Counted from the stretch's first letter, positions 49,277 through 58,931 are shown. The stretch is DNA of 64,000 bases from Thiobius zoothamnicola (GCA_963678215.1 OY782758.1:1-64000), one strand, 5' to 3'. Made by a program: numbers and translations. The notes: generated by a model not told the origin, from the letters alone.

Positions 49277-49638
49277 AAGGTGAGGGCAGCGGTTTCTGTT
49301 GCGGAGTGATGTTTCCCAAGGCTGTGTCGGGTCGTTCAATTATTGTACCGCCATAGCCATTCGGTCGCTGTCTGCTGGGCATGAGCGATGGATTCAGAGA
49401 TGTGTTCGCCCAGCCACTGCGGATAGTTTTTCGTCCAGTCGCTTACCGGCTTCCCGTGTGTTGATGTATTTGATGATGTTGTTGTGCTCGTTGACGAATT
49501 TGGCAGCGGATTGAATCATAACGATCAGTTATTCCCGGAGAATTCCGCTGCCCTTGATCGTTCAATGCACTTGGCTTTTATGGCGAAAGAATTTAAGCGC
49601 GATTGCTCTGGGAGTTGGCGCTATCGCGCTGCATTTGC
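49277..49638. other. Region with an IS3 fragment at the array end
   Basis: The left part is the IS3 transposase remnant on the minus strand. The right part (49430-49638) has no recognised gene. Minus-strand frames there (KFVNEHNNIIKYINTREAGK) look like a fragment of another protein. Confidence 0.5.
49280..49425 (-). pseudogene. IS3-family transposase C-terminal fragment, frameshifted
   Basis: On the minus strand the frame reads WLGEHISESIAHAQQTATEW and LWRYNN, then after a one-base shift ERPDTALGNITPQQKPLP. Together they match the C-terminal end of IS3-family OrfB (W-x-YN-x-x-RP-x-x-x-L-G-x-x-TP). The rest of the element is absent. Confidence 0.75.
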
Positions 49639-50763
49639 TCAACTTTGTTGGTTCATTGCCACATCCGCTGGTGAGTAGGCATAGCCTAAAGCTTCAGCGA
49701 CAGGTTGGCAGGTGACTTTTCCGGCGTAGACATTGAGTCCGTTACGCAGATGTGGGTTATCAGTTAAAGCTTGTCGCCAGCCTTTATCCGCGATTTCCAA
49801 AGCGTAGGGCAGGGTGGCATTGTTCAGCGCATAGGTTGATGTCCGCGCCACGGCCCCTGGCATATTGGCGACGCAATAATGCACGATGCCATCCACGATA
49901 TAAGTCGGCTCAGCATGCGTGGTGGGTTTGGATGTCACGAAACAACCACCTTGGTCAATTGCCACATCGACTAGCACAGCGCCGGGTTGCATGTCAGCGA
50001 GCATGGCTTTTGAGATCAGTTTGGGAGCAGCGGCACCTGGAATCAACACGGCACCGACAATCAGATCGGCTTCCGTGATCAGTTGATTCAGCAAGGCTTC
50101 GGTCGAATAGAGTACGTTGGCGCTGGCACCAAAATAGTTGGACAGGCGTTCCAGCGTGGCTGGATTACGGTCCAGAATCGTCACGTCGGCTTGCATGCCG
50201 ACTGCCATTTGCGCGGCGTTAAAACCTACCACGCCGCCGCCGATGATGACGACTTTGGCCGGTTGCACGCCTGGCACGCCGCCGATCAGCACGCCCAGGC
50301 CACCATGCACTTTTTCCAAGACATTAGCACCGGCCTGGATTGACAGGCGTCCGGCCACCTGGCTCATGGGTTTCAGTAAGGGTAATCCGCCTTGTGCGTC
50401 GGTAATGGTTTCATAGGCGATGCCTACAGCCCCGGATGCTAACAGGTCGCGTGTTTGCTCAGGATCCGGCGCAAGGTGCAAATAGGTATACAGGATTTGT
50501 CCATCACGCAACATTTGGCGTTCGATGGCTTGTGGTTCTTTCACTTTGATGATCATGTCCGCCGTATTGAACACCTGTTGCGCGTCATCCGCGATTGTCG
50601 CGCCAACGGCTTGATACATGGCGTCCGTTGCGCCGATGCCTGCGCCAGCACCGGTTTGCAGCAGGACTTCATGGCCGTGTTTGATCATTTCTCCCGCGCT
50701 TTCCGGCGTCAGGCCGACACGGTATTCATGGTTTTTGATTTCTGTGGGTACGCCAATCAACAT
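49639..50763 (-). CDS. ald: Alanine dehydrogenase
   Basis: A 374-residue enzyme that interconverts alanine and pyruvate with NAD. Motifs: MLIGVPTEIKNHEYRVGLTP at the N-terminus, IKVKEPQAIE, the NAD-binding VVIIGGGVVGFNAAQMAVGM and the catalytic region DVAIDQGGCF. It is the last gene of the leuB-dehydrogenase-nagZ-ald minus-strand operon (19 bp after nagZ) and borders the integron array. Confidence 0.95.
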   Translation of the reverse strand: MLIGVPTEIKNHEYRVGLTPESAGEMIKHGHEVLLQTGAGAGIGATDAMYQAVGATIADDAQQVFNTADMIIKVKEPQAIERQMLRDGQILYTYLHLAPDPEQTRDLLASGAVGIAYETITDAQGGLPLLKPMSQVAGRLSIQAGANVLEKVHGGLGVLIGGVPGVQPAKVVIIGGGVVGFNAAQMAVGMQADVTILDRNPATLERLSNYFGASANVLYSTEALLNQLITEADLIVGAVLIPGAAAPKLISKAMLADMQPGAVLVDVAIDQGGCFVTSKPTTHAEPTYIVDGIVHYCVANMPGAVARTSTYALNNATLPYALEIADKGWRQALTDNPHLRNGLNVYAGKVTCQPVAEALGYAYSPADVAMNQQS

Positions 50764-50782
50764 CGGTTTGTCCTCGAAAAAG

Positions 50783-51811
50783 TTACTGCAGGATCTTTTC
50801 CACTAAGTCAACCGCGCGTCGCCAGCGCGGGTGCGCTTCCAGTTGCGCACGATTTAACGACCAGGGGTGTGCATATAGGCGGGTGAGTTTGGCATGGCTG
50901 ATTGGTGGGTTGTCCAGACTGTCCAAAATCTGATCCGCCGCGTTGGGATTATTGCACACTAGAATGCTGTCGCAACCGGCTTGCAGAGCGGCTTTAGCGC
51001 GTGCGCCATGATCGCCTTCCGTGATCGTGGCGTCCATGTTGAGGTCATCACTGAAGATCACTCCTTGGAAACCGAGTTGTCGTCGTAATAGCGTCTGCAA
51101 CCAGAATGGCGAGAAACCCGCGAGTTGCGTATCGCATTGTGGGTAGACAATGTGCGCTGGCATGATCGCATCTAATCCGTCATTGATGAGATATTGGAAG
51201 GGTTGGATATCCAGTAGGATCGTCGCCAATTCCCGTTCATCAATGGGTTGGTCGGTATGTGAGTCGGCAGCGACGGCGCCATGGCCGGGAAAATGCTTGC
51301 CGACGCTGGCCATGCCAGCTTGGTGTGCGCCCAGCATCCAGGCATGTGCCAGTTCGCTGACTTGCTGTGGCGTCTGGCCAAAGGCGCGATCACCAATCAC
51401 CTGACTGATGCCATAATCAATGTCCAGCACAGGCGCAAAGCTTAAATCCACGCCGACGCAGCGTAATTCAGCGGCCATCAGCCAGCTGATTTCGCGGCTG
51501 GCTGCTTGGGCTTGTGAAAGGCTCTGGTGGTAATGGCGCAGGATTTTTGCCGCAGCGGGCAGGCGAGTGAACGCTTGGCGGAAACGTTGTACGCGTCCGC
51601 CTTCCTGGTCGATAGTGATTAGTAAGGGGGGATCGCGTAATGCGCGAATCTGTTGTATCAGGCGCTGAATTTGATCATAGGAGTCATAGTTGCGGGTGAA
51701 TAAAATCACACCGCCGACAGCCGGGTGTTGCAGGCGTTGAATGTCATCTGGGGTGAGTTCCAGTCCTATGATGTCCAGTATGACTGGCCCAAGCGTTGGA
51801 TTGGCGTTCAT
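50783..51811 (-). CDS. nagZ: Beta-N-acetylhexosaminidase NagZ
   Basis: A 342-residue family 3 glycoside hydrolase of peptidoglycan recycling. Motifs: ILFTRNYDS, ITIDQEGGRVQRFR, SFAPVLDID, KHFPGHGAVAADSHTD (the His-Asp catalytic loop) and the nucleophile region VIFSDDLNMDA. It removes GlcNAc from anhydro-muropeptides in the cytoplasm. It lies between the dehydrogenase gene (21 bp) and ald. Confidence 0.93.
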   Translation of the reverse strand: MNANPTLGPVILDIIGLELTPDDIQRLQHPAVGGVILFTRNYDSYDQIQRLIQQIRALRDPPLLITIDQEGGRVQRFRQAFTRLPAAAKILRHYHQSLSQAQAASREISWLMAAELRCVGVDLSFAPVLDIDYGISQVIGDRAFGQTPQQVSELAHAWMLGAHQAGMASVGKHFPGHGAVAADSHTDQPIDERELATILLDIQPFQYLINDGLDAIMPAHIVYPQCDTQLAGFSPFWLQTLLRRQLGFQGVIFSDDLNMDATITEGDHGARAKAALQAGCDSILVCNNPNAADQILDSLDNPPISHAKLTRLYAHPWSLNRAQLEAHPRWRRAVDLVEKILQ

Positions 51812-51832
51812 TGGTGTGGGGCAGGCGGAGGT

Positions 51833-52729
51833 TCAGGTGGCATCGTTGGTCGTCGTTTCGGCGTGCGTATCAGGTGGCTGAATGGCGGTGTATAAAGCGG
51901 AGTAATCGGCGTTGGCGAACCCGCTATTGATTGTTTTGGCGACGATCTCTTTGATGCTGGTGACGGTGGAACCATCAAGATGCTGTTCCGTCATGGAAGA
52001 CAGGAATAAATCCAAATCTTTGAGTAAGTGTTTGGTGGTGAAATTGGGTTGAGTGAAGTCGTTGCTCAACATGCGTGGGAGTTTTTTGTCATAGGTGGGC
52101 GCGTAGAGGGCGCTTTCACGCACAATCGTCATGAAGGATGCAATATCGACGTTATTGCCTTGGATATAGGCCAGAGAGGTGGAGAAAGCCGTTGTGAGTG
52201 CGCCGATCAGATGGTTCATCGCCAGTTTGACGGCGGCGGCATGACCGACTTCGCCCAGATAAACCGGGTTTGGGCCTAAGCTGGTCAAAAAGTCATGCCA
52301 GATCTCGTATTGTGGGCGACTGGCACCGACCATCAAAATCAAGCGGGCCGATTGGGCTTCAGGAATACTGCCCAATACCGGGCATTCGAGATAATCACAG
52401 GCGATTTTTTCGCAATCCGCTGCCAGTTGCTGGCTTTGTTCGGGTGAGATCGTCGCCATTTGAATCAAGGTTTTGCCGGCCAGTACGCGTGGTTCAGTCT
52501 GGCGAAAGAGGACATCCTGAATCGCCGTATCATCAGTGAGCAGGGTGAGGATGCACTGGGCGTTTTCCATGGCGTTCGCGGGAGTGGTCGAGGTGTTGAT
52601 GCCTTGGCGGGCCAGAGCGGTGAGTTTTTCAGCCGAGCGATTGTAAGCGGATACGGTATGGCCGGTTTGTTTTAAGGTCATGGCGATGGCCGATCCCATC
52701 AAGCCAGTTCCCAGGATAGCGACATGCAT
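51833..52729 (-). CDS. 3-hydroxyisobutyrate dehydrogenase-family NAD(P)-dependent oxidoreductase
   Basis: A 298-residue beta-hydroxyacid dehydrogenase. The Rossmann motif is at the N-terminus (ILGTGLMGSAIAMTLKQTGH), and the substrate and catalytic parts read ECPVLGSIPEA and GEVGHAAAVKLAMNHLIGA (with the catalytic Lys). Relatives reduce succinic or glyoxylic semialdehydes, or tartronate semialdehyde; the substrate is unknown. It lies 12 bp after leuB and 21 bp before nagZ, in one operon. Confidence 0.82.
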   Translation of the reverse strand: MHVAILGTGLMGSAIAMTLKQTGHTVSAYNRSAEKLTALARQGINTSTTPANAMENAQCILTLLTDDTAIQDVLFRQTEPRVLAGKTLIQMATISPEQSQQLAADCEKIACDYLECPVLGSIPEAQSARLILMVGASRPQYEIWHDFLTSLGPNPVYLGEVGHAAAVKLAMNHLIGALTTAFSTSLAYIQGNNVDIASFMTIVRESALYAPTYDKKLPRMLSNDFTQPNFTTKHLLKDLDLFLSSMTEQHLDGSTVTSIKEIVAKTINSGFANADYSALYTAIQPPDTHAETTTNDAT

Positions 52730-52741
52730 GACGGGTTGCCT

Positions 52742-53815
52742 TTATAGCGCTGCGCACACGGCGTCGCCCATCTCGGCGCAACTCACTTCAGTCATGCCGA
52801 CAGACAGAATGTCCGGTGTGCGCAGGCCGTCGTCCAGGACCTGATTGACGGCGGTTCCAATACGATCCGCCTGGGCAGGTTCATGCAGGCTGTGACGTAA
52901 CATCATGGCGACGGATAGGATGGCAGCCAGTGGGTTGGCGATATTTTGTCCGGCGATATCCGGCGCTGAACCATGGATGGGTTCGTACAACCCCTGGCCT
53001 TTTTCATTGAGCGAGGCGGAGCCTAACATGCCGATGGAGCCAGTGAGCATGGCGGCGCAATCTGACAGAATGTCGCCAAACATGTTGGTTGTGACCATGA
53101 CATCAAATTGCTTGGGCCATTTGACCAATTGCATGGCGGCGTTATCCACATACAGGTGGCTGAGCTGAATGTCAGGATATTCGTGCTGCACAATGCGGGT
53201 TGCGACTTCACGCCACAGTTCAGTGCATTCCAGTACGTTGGCTTTGTCCACTGAGCACAGGCGTTTATCGCGTTGCATGGCAATATCACAGGCCACGCGC
53301 ATGATGCGTTCGATCTCATGCTCGGCGTAGACTAAGGTATTGAATCCTTCGCGTTCGCCGTCCGCCAATGTGCGGATGCCGCGTGGTTGGCCGAAATAAA
53401 TGCCCCCTGTCAACTCGCGCACAATCATGATGTCCAGCCCGGCGACCACTTCCGGTTTTAAGGTTGAGGCGGCGGCCAGTTGGGGTGCTAGCACCGCTGG
53501 GCGTAAATTAGCGAATAAGCCAAGTTCTGAGCGTAAAGCGAGCAGTCCTTTTTCGGGACGCATTGAGATGTCCAGTGACTCCCATTGCGGACCGCCGACG
53601 GCGCCTAACAGAGTGGCGTCGGTTTCACGCGCCATTTCCAGCGTGGTTGGTGGTAATGGAGTGCCTGTCGCTTCATAAGCGGCACCGCCGACCAGTCCTT
53701 CATCCAACGCAATATCCAGGCCCTCGCCTGCCAGTTTATCCAATACTTTGGCAGCTTCAGTAATGATTTCAGGGCCTATGCCGTCGCCCGGCAAAATGAG
53801 TATGCGTTTGGTCAC
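52742..53815 (-). CDS. leuB: 3-isopropylmalate dehydrogenase
   Basis: A 357-residue enzyme of leucine synthesis. Motifs: LPGDGIGPEI near the N-terminus, LRSELGLFANLRP, VRELTGGIYFGQPRG, and the metal-binding NMFGDILSDCAAMLTGSIGM. leuC and leuD, usually upstream, are not in the window. It is the first gene of the minus-strand operon ending in ald. Confidence 0.95.
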   Translation of the reverse strand: MTKRILILPGDGIGPEIITEAAKVLDKLAGEGLDIALDEGLVGGAAYEATGTPLPPTTLEMARETDATLLGAVGGPQWESLDISMRPEKGLLALRSELGLFANLRPAVLAPQLAAASTLKPEVVAGLDIMIVRELTGGIYFGQPRGIRTLADGEREGFNTLVYAEHEIERIMRVACDIAMQRDKRLCSVDKANVLECTELWREVATRIVQHEYPDIQLSHLYVDNAAMQLVKWPKQFDVMVTTNMFGDILSDCAAMLTGSIGMLGSASLNEKGQGLYEPIHGSAPDIAGQNIANPLAAILSVAMMLRHSLHEPAQADRIGTAVNQVLDDGLRTPDILSVGMTEVSCAEMGDAVCAAL

Positions 53816-53988
53816 TGACTGGGATCCTCGTTTGTTGATCGCCGTTTGTCGGGTTGAGGCGGGTATGCGCGTTTAGCCGACAGTCGATCATGATTTTTAG
53901 AAAGGACGCAGTATAACCAACTCCGGTTAATATCTGAATTCGGGCATAATGGCGACCTGTGTTATCCGGTTTTTTGTGGATTTATTCT

Positions 53989-55149
53989 GTGCGACGTATT
54001 CAATTGCCAGAGCGACCCGATTGGCGCGAACATGCCGAGCGTGAGGGGTTTCATTTTCATACGTTCGATGATGGGCCTTATTGGTATGAGAAGGCGGCCT
54101 ATCAGTTCAGCCTTCGTCAAATTGAGGTGGACTTGGAGGATGTCACGGATGAGCTGTACGCTATGTGCCTGGATTTTGTGGATCAAGCGGTTCGGGATGA
54201 GAAAATCCTGCGTGATTTACGCATTCCTGAGTTTGCCTGGCCGATGATTCAGGATAGTTGGCGGCGTAACGAAGGCAGTTTGTATGGCCGGATGGATTTT
54301 TGTTATGACGGCGCAGGCCCCGCCAAATTGCTGGAATTCAACGCGGATACGCCAACCAGTATTTATGAGGCGGCCTATTTTCAATGGGGTTGGCTGGAAG
54401 ACGCCATGCGACTGGGTTTGATTCCGCCGGACAGTGATCAATACAATGCCATGCATGAAAAGCTTGTCGAAGCTTTTGCGCGTTTGCCCATTGTCAGCCC
54501 GCTGCATCTGGCCAGTTGCCAAGGTAGTGAGGAGGATCGGGCCACGGTTGAATATCTGCAAGATTGTGCGAACCAAGCGGGCTATGAAACCAAGTTCCTC
54601 TATATAGAGGATATCGGAGCGGACATTCAGGGTCAGTTTAATGATCTGGAAGATCAGCCGATTCGTTGGTTATTCAAGCTGTATCCCTGGGAATGGTTGA
54701 TGCGTGAGGAATATGCCGAGCATCTGGTGGGTTGTGATACGAATTTTATTGAACCAGCATGGAAGGCTGTGTTGTCGAATAAAGCCATGCTGGTTTACTT
54801 GTGGCGACGACATCCGGGGCATCCGAATTTGTTGCCGGCTTTTTTTGCCGAAGATCCGGCAGCTCGGGAATTGATGGGTAATTATGCGCGCAAGCCGATT
54901 TATGCCCGAGAAGGCGCCAATATCAGTTTGTTCCAACAGGGTCGGGAGCCAGTTGAGTTACCCGGCAGTTATGGCGAGGAAGGGTATATTCACCAGGCAT
55001 TGGCCCCACTGCCGCAATTTGATGGCAATTACACGGTGATTGGCAGTTGGGTGATTAATGGCGAAGCTTGCGGGATGGGCATTCGTGAGGATGATGGGCC
55101 AATCACGACGGATGATGCGCGTTTTGTGCCGCATTTCATTGCCGATTGA
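53989..55149 (+). CDS. Glutathionylspermidine synthase-family ATP-grasp protein (YgiC-like)
   Basis: A 386-residue protein closely resembling E. coli YgiC: ERPDWREHAEREGFHFHT, FNADTPTSIYEAAYFQWGWLED, FKLYPWEWLMREE, LLPAFFAED and IGSWVINGEACGMGIRED. It has the ATP-grasp synthetase domain without the amidase domain of bifunctional Gsp enzymes. The product is unknown, possibly a peptide-amine ligation. I chose the GTG at 53989 (start VRRIQLPERPDW) because the 10 upstream codons have no family counterpart. The gene is alone on the plus strand. Confidence 0.85.
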   Translation: MRRIQLPERPDWREHAEREGFHFHTFDDGPYWYEKAAYQFSLRQIEVDLEDVTDELYAMCLDFVDQAVRDEKILRDLRIPEFAWPMIQDSWRRNEGSLYGRMDFCYDGAGPAKLLEFNADTPTSIYEAAYFQWGWLEDAMRLGLIPPDSDQYNAMHEKLVEAFARLPIVSPLHLASCQGSEEDRATVEYLQDCANQAGYETKFLYIEDIGADIQGQFNDLEDQPIRWLFKLYPWEWLMREEYAEHLVGCDTNFIEPAWKAVLSNKAMLVYLWRRHPGHPNLLPAFFAEDPAARELMGNYARKPIYAREGANISLFQQGREPVELPGSYGEEGYIHQALAPLPQFDGNYTVIGSWVINGEACGMGIREDDGPITTDDARFVPHFIAD

Positions 55150-55155
55150 GACACC

Positions 55156-56121
55156 TTAATAAAACTGATGCAAGTCCATGCCCCGGTATAAGTCAGCGAC
55201 GGCTTCCGCATAGCCATTGAACAGCAAAGTGTCTTGTTTGCGGGCGAAAAAGCTGTCGCCCAGCATGCGGTGTTGTTTCTGGCTCCAGCGAGGGTGATCA
55301 ACCTGTGGATTGACATTGGCGTAAAAACCATATTCATCTGGTGCCATTTGCTGCCAGGTGGTTCCAGGCATTTTATCCGTAAAGCGGATATGCACAATGG
55401 ATTTGATGCTTTTAAAGCCGTATTTCCAGGGTACGACCAAACGTAATGGCGCGCCATTTTGGTTGGGCAATTCCGTGCCATACACGCCGGTTGCCAACAT
55501 GGTCAGCGGATGCATGGCTTCATCCATGCGCAGCCCTTCACGGTATGGCCAATCCAGTACGCTGCGTTTTTGACCTGGCATCTGTTCAGGGTCAAAAAGC
55601 GTTTCAAAAGCAACATATTTGGCTTTGGAGGTTGGTTTAAACCGCTTTAACAAGGCCATCAGGGAAAAGCCGTCCCAGGGCACATTCATCGCCCAGGCTT
55701 CCACGCACCGGAATCGGTAGATGCGCTCCTCTTGGGGGATATGGTGCAAAATATCTTCAATACCGATTTCTCCTGGTGCCTCGCATTCACCATCCACTTT
55801 AACCACCCAGGGACGTGTTTGCAGTGTGTGTGCATATCGAAATGGGTCGCGTTTGCCTGTGCCGAATTCATAGAAATTGTTATAACGGGTGATGTTTTCG
55901 TAAGCTGTGAGTGTCAATCCATCGCCATGCGGCGTATCAATCCGGTTTGGTATGAGTGTGCCATCTCCTTGCGGTTTGACTAAAGCATGGGCGAGGTTCG
56001 TGCTGAGTCCTATGCCGGTTGCCATTGCCGCCTTGAGGAGTTGGCGACGTTGGGCGAATGTTTCCGGTTGGGTGATAGCTGATGGCTGAATGGGGTGGCT
56101 AGGTCGGCGGCGAATCAGCAT
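55156..56121 (-). CDS. msrP: Protein-methionine-sulfoxide reductase catalytic subunit MsrP (YedY)
   Basis: A 321-residue periplasmic molybdenum-cofactor enzyme with a Tat-like N-terminus (QRRQLLKAAMATG, near residues 24-36). Conserved blocks: YRFRCVEAWAMNVPWDGFSL (C is the Mo ligand), KYVAFETLFDPEQMPGQ, and the C-terminal GAPLRLVVPWKYGFKSIKSI. It repairs oxidised methionines of envelope proteins together with the heme membrane subunit MsrQ, which is not seen. Its start overlaps the argA end by 7 bp. Confidence 0.92.
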   Translation of the reverse strand: MLIRRRPSHPIQPSAITQPETFAQRRQLLKAAMATGIGLSTNLAHALVKPQGDGTLIPNRIDTPHGDGLTLTAYENITRYNNFYEFGTGKRDPFRYAHTLQTRPWVVKVDGECEAPGEIGIEDILHHIPQEERIYRFRCVEAWAMNVPWDGFSLMALLKRFKPTSKAKYVAFETLFDPEQMPGQKRSVLDWPYREGLRMDEAMHPLTMLATGVYGTELPNQNGAPLRLVVPWKYGFKSIKSIVHIRFTDKMPGTTWQQMAPDEYGFYANVNPQVDHPRWSQKQHRMLGDSFFARKQDTLLFNGYAEAVADLYRGMDLHQFY

Positions 56122-57464
56122 GTGGATTCCTGATCATTGGTGGCGAAGCGGGTTTTCGATTCTGACGGATTTTGTGAGTTCGGGTTCGCTAAATCTTTAA
56201 ACAAAATTTGTGAATTACGCTGATAGTTGTACAAAGATTTTTTGTTGGCGGGTAATGCTTCAACGGTGCCTTTACGAAAACCGCGTTCACGGAACCAGTC
56301 AGCGGTTTGAGTGGTGAGTACAAGCAGTCTGTTTTTGTGCTGTGTTTGCGCCAGTTGGGTGATATGTTTCAGTAACATATCGCCGCGACGGCCACCGCGG
56401 TAGTGCGGGTGAACGACAAAGCAGGCAAGTTCTCCGAGCTGGGGGTTGTCGGTGTCATACAGGGCGGTGCAGGCGATGATTTGCTGGTCGCGGGTGATGA
56501 TATGAAAATTACCGATCTCCAATTCCAGTTGCTCACGAGACCGCTTGATCAGCATTCCGGTATTTTCCAGTGGGCGAATCAGGTTGAGGATGCCGCTGAT
56601 ATCCTCAATGTCGGCTTTGCGCAAGGATTCAAATTGTTCAGCCGCGATCATCGTACCCACGCCGTCGCGGGTGTATAACTCCAGTAGCAAAGCACCGTCA
56701 ATGTCAGCATCCAGCAGATGGATGCGGTCAACGCCAGTTTCCAATGCACTGATCAGCGGCGTCAATAAGGCGATTTGTGACGCATGTGTTTTGGCCTCGT
56801 CCAAGGTGAGTTCACGCGGTAAGTTCAGCGGTTGATGGCTGAGAAACATCAACTTATCGGCTTTGAGGGATTTGGCGGCGGCGATCGCCACTTCTTCGTA
56901 ATGCAAGTTATAGGTTTCACCCGTAGGTGAGTAGCCGATGGGAGACAGTAGAACGATATTGTGTCTATCCAGTTGTTGTTGAATGTTTTGATGGTGTATC
57001 CGACGCACCCGACCGGTATATCCATAATCAATACCGGCATGGATGCCGAAGGGGCGTGCTGTAATGAAGTTGCCGGATATGACGCTCAGGCTGTCAGTGG
57101 AGATCGTGGGTTGATTCAGCGCATAGGCTAACAGGCTCTCAATGCGGATGCCGAGAAAGCCAACAGCTTCTTGAGCGGCCAGTAATGCCTTGTGGTCCGT
57201 GATCCGGATGCCGTCGTGCAGATGAATTGGCGTATTCTTTTGCCGTAAACGCTCATCAATCTGTGGTCGGGTGCCGTGGACCAGGACTAGCTTTACGCCC
57301 AGGCTGGAAATGATGGCGAGATCCTGGATGATTTGGTGGAAAAGGCTGGCGGTAATGATTTCGCCAGCGAAAGCCACGATGAAAGTTTTGCCACGGTGAT
57401 GATGGATATAGGGTGCGGCTTCGCGCAGAAATGTGGTGTTGCGTTGCGTTGAGTCGTGTTTCAT
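56115..57464 (-). CDS. argA: Amino-acid N-acetyltransferase (N-acetylglutamate synthase)
   Basis: A protein of about 449 residues with an N-terminal amino-acid kinase-like domain (HHRGKTFIVAFAGEIIT, LGVKLVLVHGTRPQI, RIRR-like VRRIHHQNIQQQ) and a C-terminal GNAT domain (EIGNFHIITRDQQIIAC, then VHPHYRGGRRGDMLL). It makes N-acetylglutamate, the first step of arginine synthesis. ATG 57464 (MKHDSTQRNTTFLREAA) fits the family start; a TTG at 57509 would add 15 residues. Confidence 0.92.
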   Translation of the reverse strand: MKHDSTQRNTTFLREAAPYIHHHRGKTFIVAFAGEIITASLFHQIIQDLAIISSLGVKLVLVHGTRPQIDERLRQKNTPIHLHDGIRITDHKALLAAQEAVGFLGIRIESLLAYALNQPTISTDSLSVISGNFITARPFGIHAGIDYGYTGRVRRIHHQNIQQQLDRHNIVLLSPIGYSPTGETYNLHYEEVAIAAAKSLKADKLMFLSHQPLNLPRELTLDEAKTHASQIALLTPLISALETGVDRIHLLDADIDGALLLELYTRDGVGTMIAAEQFESLRKADIEDISGILNLIRPLENTGMLIKRSREQLELEIGNFHIITRDQQIIACTALYDTDNPQLGELACFVVHPHYRGGRRGDMLLKHITQLAQTQHKNRLLVLTTQTADWFRERGFRKGTVEALPANKKSLYNYQRNSQILFKDLANPNSQNPSESKTRFATNDQESTC

Positions 57465-57770
57465 TGGAGGTTCATCAAACCACATTGTGAGATGTGGAGA
57501 TAGATTCAAGTTGTGTCGTCAAACAGTGGAGTTTGATAACTGTTGGCTTCTGCGATTGGACAAAAAATGTTCATTTCTGTCCAATAAATTGCGCTTCTTT
57601 GCTCAATGCCTATGTATAAGTTGTTCGTCCTTGCTTTTGCGATGATCCTCACTAAGGCGCTAAATTCCAATAGGATTGCCCTGGTAGTCACGGCTTCCGG
57701 CTGATTGCATTAGCCATTATTAATATGGATAATAGCTCGGATCTATCCTGAGCATTTGAAAATTCTGGAA
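57465..57770. other. Divergent intergenic region between argA and the RND efflux operon
   Basis: A 306-bp, AT-rich interval with no recognised gene. It should hold the promoters of argA (minus) and of the RND adaptor (plus). I could not pick a convincing promoter pair or operator. Confidence 0.5.
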
Positions 57771-58931
57771 ATGGCAATGCGAATAGTTCTGGTTGCATGT
57801 ATTTTTGCTGTGCTGGCGGCTCCGCTTCATGCAAGCGTGGCTTCGGCCCAAATAGCCCACACAGGGGATATCTTTACGGTTGATGTTTCCACTGAGCAGC
57901 CGGCCATTGTTGTCGGAGGTACGGTGGTTCCCTTTCGGGCAGTGACCTTGTCCGCTCAACTGCCTGGCCGGGTGAAATTGATCGCAGGCATTGCAGGCGA
58001 TCATTTTGATCAAGGCACAACACTCGTTGCGTTGGATGAGGATGAATTGCTTGCCCGACGTTCGGCGGCGCAGGCTCAGTTAAATGCGGCGGAAGCTGAG
58101 TTACGCAATGCAGGGGTGCAGTATTCCCGGGAGTTGTGGTCTCCGCAAACCAAAGTCGCGCCAGGCGGTATGGGGATGCCGAACATGTTCGATCAAATGT
58201 TCTCCCGTCCAGCGGAGGATTTTTTTGGTGGACGGGATCGTGATGCTGAACGTAGCGCGGATTTGTATGCGTCAAGCACGCGTATTGAGCAAGCGCGTAG
58301 CGCAATCGTGCGTACGCAGTCCGAGATCCAGGCGATTGATGCAAAATTGAGGGACGCGAAAAGCCTTGCCCCTTTTGCTGGTGTGGTGATGCAGAAGTTT
58401 GTGGAAAAGGGAGATACGGTTCAACCTGGGCAACCACTTGTTAAGTTCGCTGATTTGACGTGGTTGCAGATTGAGGTTGACGTGCCGGCGCGTTTGGCGC
58501 AGGGCTTGGAGCCGTTGATGGTGTTGCCTGCTGCTGCGATTTTTGATGATCATCCTGAACCAGCGGATGTGCGGGTTGCGCAGATTTATCCCATGGCGGA
58601 TGTGCAGCGGCATACGATTAAAGTGAAGTTTGATATTCCACGCGGGGTATCCAAGCCAGGTATGTACGCCAAAGTGCAGATTCCTGACGTGACCATGTCG
58701 GCGGATGTCCGCCGCTTGCCTGCTATCCCCAGCACTGCCATTCGCTATCGTGGCAGTCTGCCAGTCGTCTATATCAGGAATGCCCGGGGTCAACCTGAGC
58801 TGCGCATGATCCGTGAAGGGAAACGTTTGTCCAATGGCATGACGACAGTGTTGTCCGGCATTGCTGAAGGCGATCAGGTGTATGCGAATCCGGGGCCGAA
58901 CATAATGAATGTGACTGTTAGCGCGCAATGA
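57771..58931 (+). CDS. RND efflux periplasmic adaptor (membrane fusion protein)
   Basis: A 386-residue protein with a signal peptide (about 1-24), a lipoyl/biotinyl-like region (VPFRAVTLSAQLPGRVKLIAG, then DQGTTLVALDEDELLARR), a helical hairpin (about 85-200), and a beta-barrel region (FAGVVMQKFVEKGDTVQPGQ). It connects the RND pump to an outer-membrane channel. The ATG at 57771 gives a compact signal peptide; a TTG 15 bp upstream is less likely. The permease follows after 27 bp. Confidence 0.87.
   Translation: MAMRIVLVACIFAVLAAPLHASVASAQIAHTGDIFTVDVSTEQPAIVVGGTVVPFRAVTLSAQLPGRVKLIAGIAGDHFDQGTTLVALDEDELLARRSAAQAQLNAAEAELRNAGVQYSRELWSPQTKVAPGGMGMPNMFDQMFSRPAEDFFGGRDRDAERSADLYASSTRIEQARSAIVRTQSEIQAIDAKLRDAKSLAPFAGVVMQKFVEKGDTVQPGQPLVKFADLTWLQIEVDVPARLAQGLEPLMVLPAAAIFDDHPEPADVRVAQIYPMADVQRHTIKVKFDIPRGVSKPGMYAKVQIPDVTMSADVRRLPAIPSTAIRYRGSLPVVYIRNARGQPELRMIREGKRLSNGMTTVLSGIAEGDQVYANPGPNIMNVTVSAQ

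Larger units (their letters stand above)
36734..49280 (+). mobile_element. Chromosomal integron cassette array without visible integrase (CALIN)
   Basis: About twelve kilobases of AT-rich, plus-strand, one- or two-gene units, each followed by an imperfect palindrome of about 50-135 bp. These sites open at or near the stop codon with a YTAAC/ATAAC motif and close with GTTAGNN or GTTATGT, the R''/R' core pair of attC sites. Inner sequences differ strongly but are self-complementary. An intI gene and an attI site should lie just upstream of the first cassette, where only dead IS30 sequence is present. The array also hosts an IS4 element and a group II intron remnant. Confidence 0.87.
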
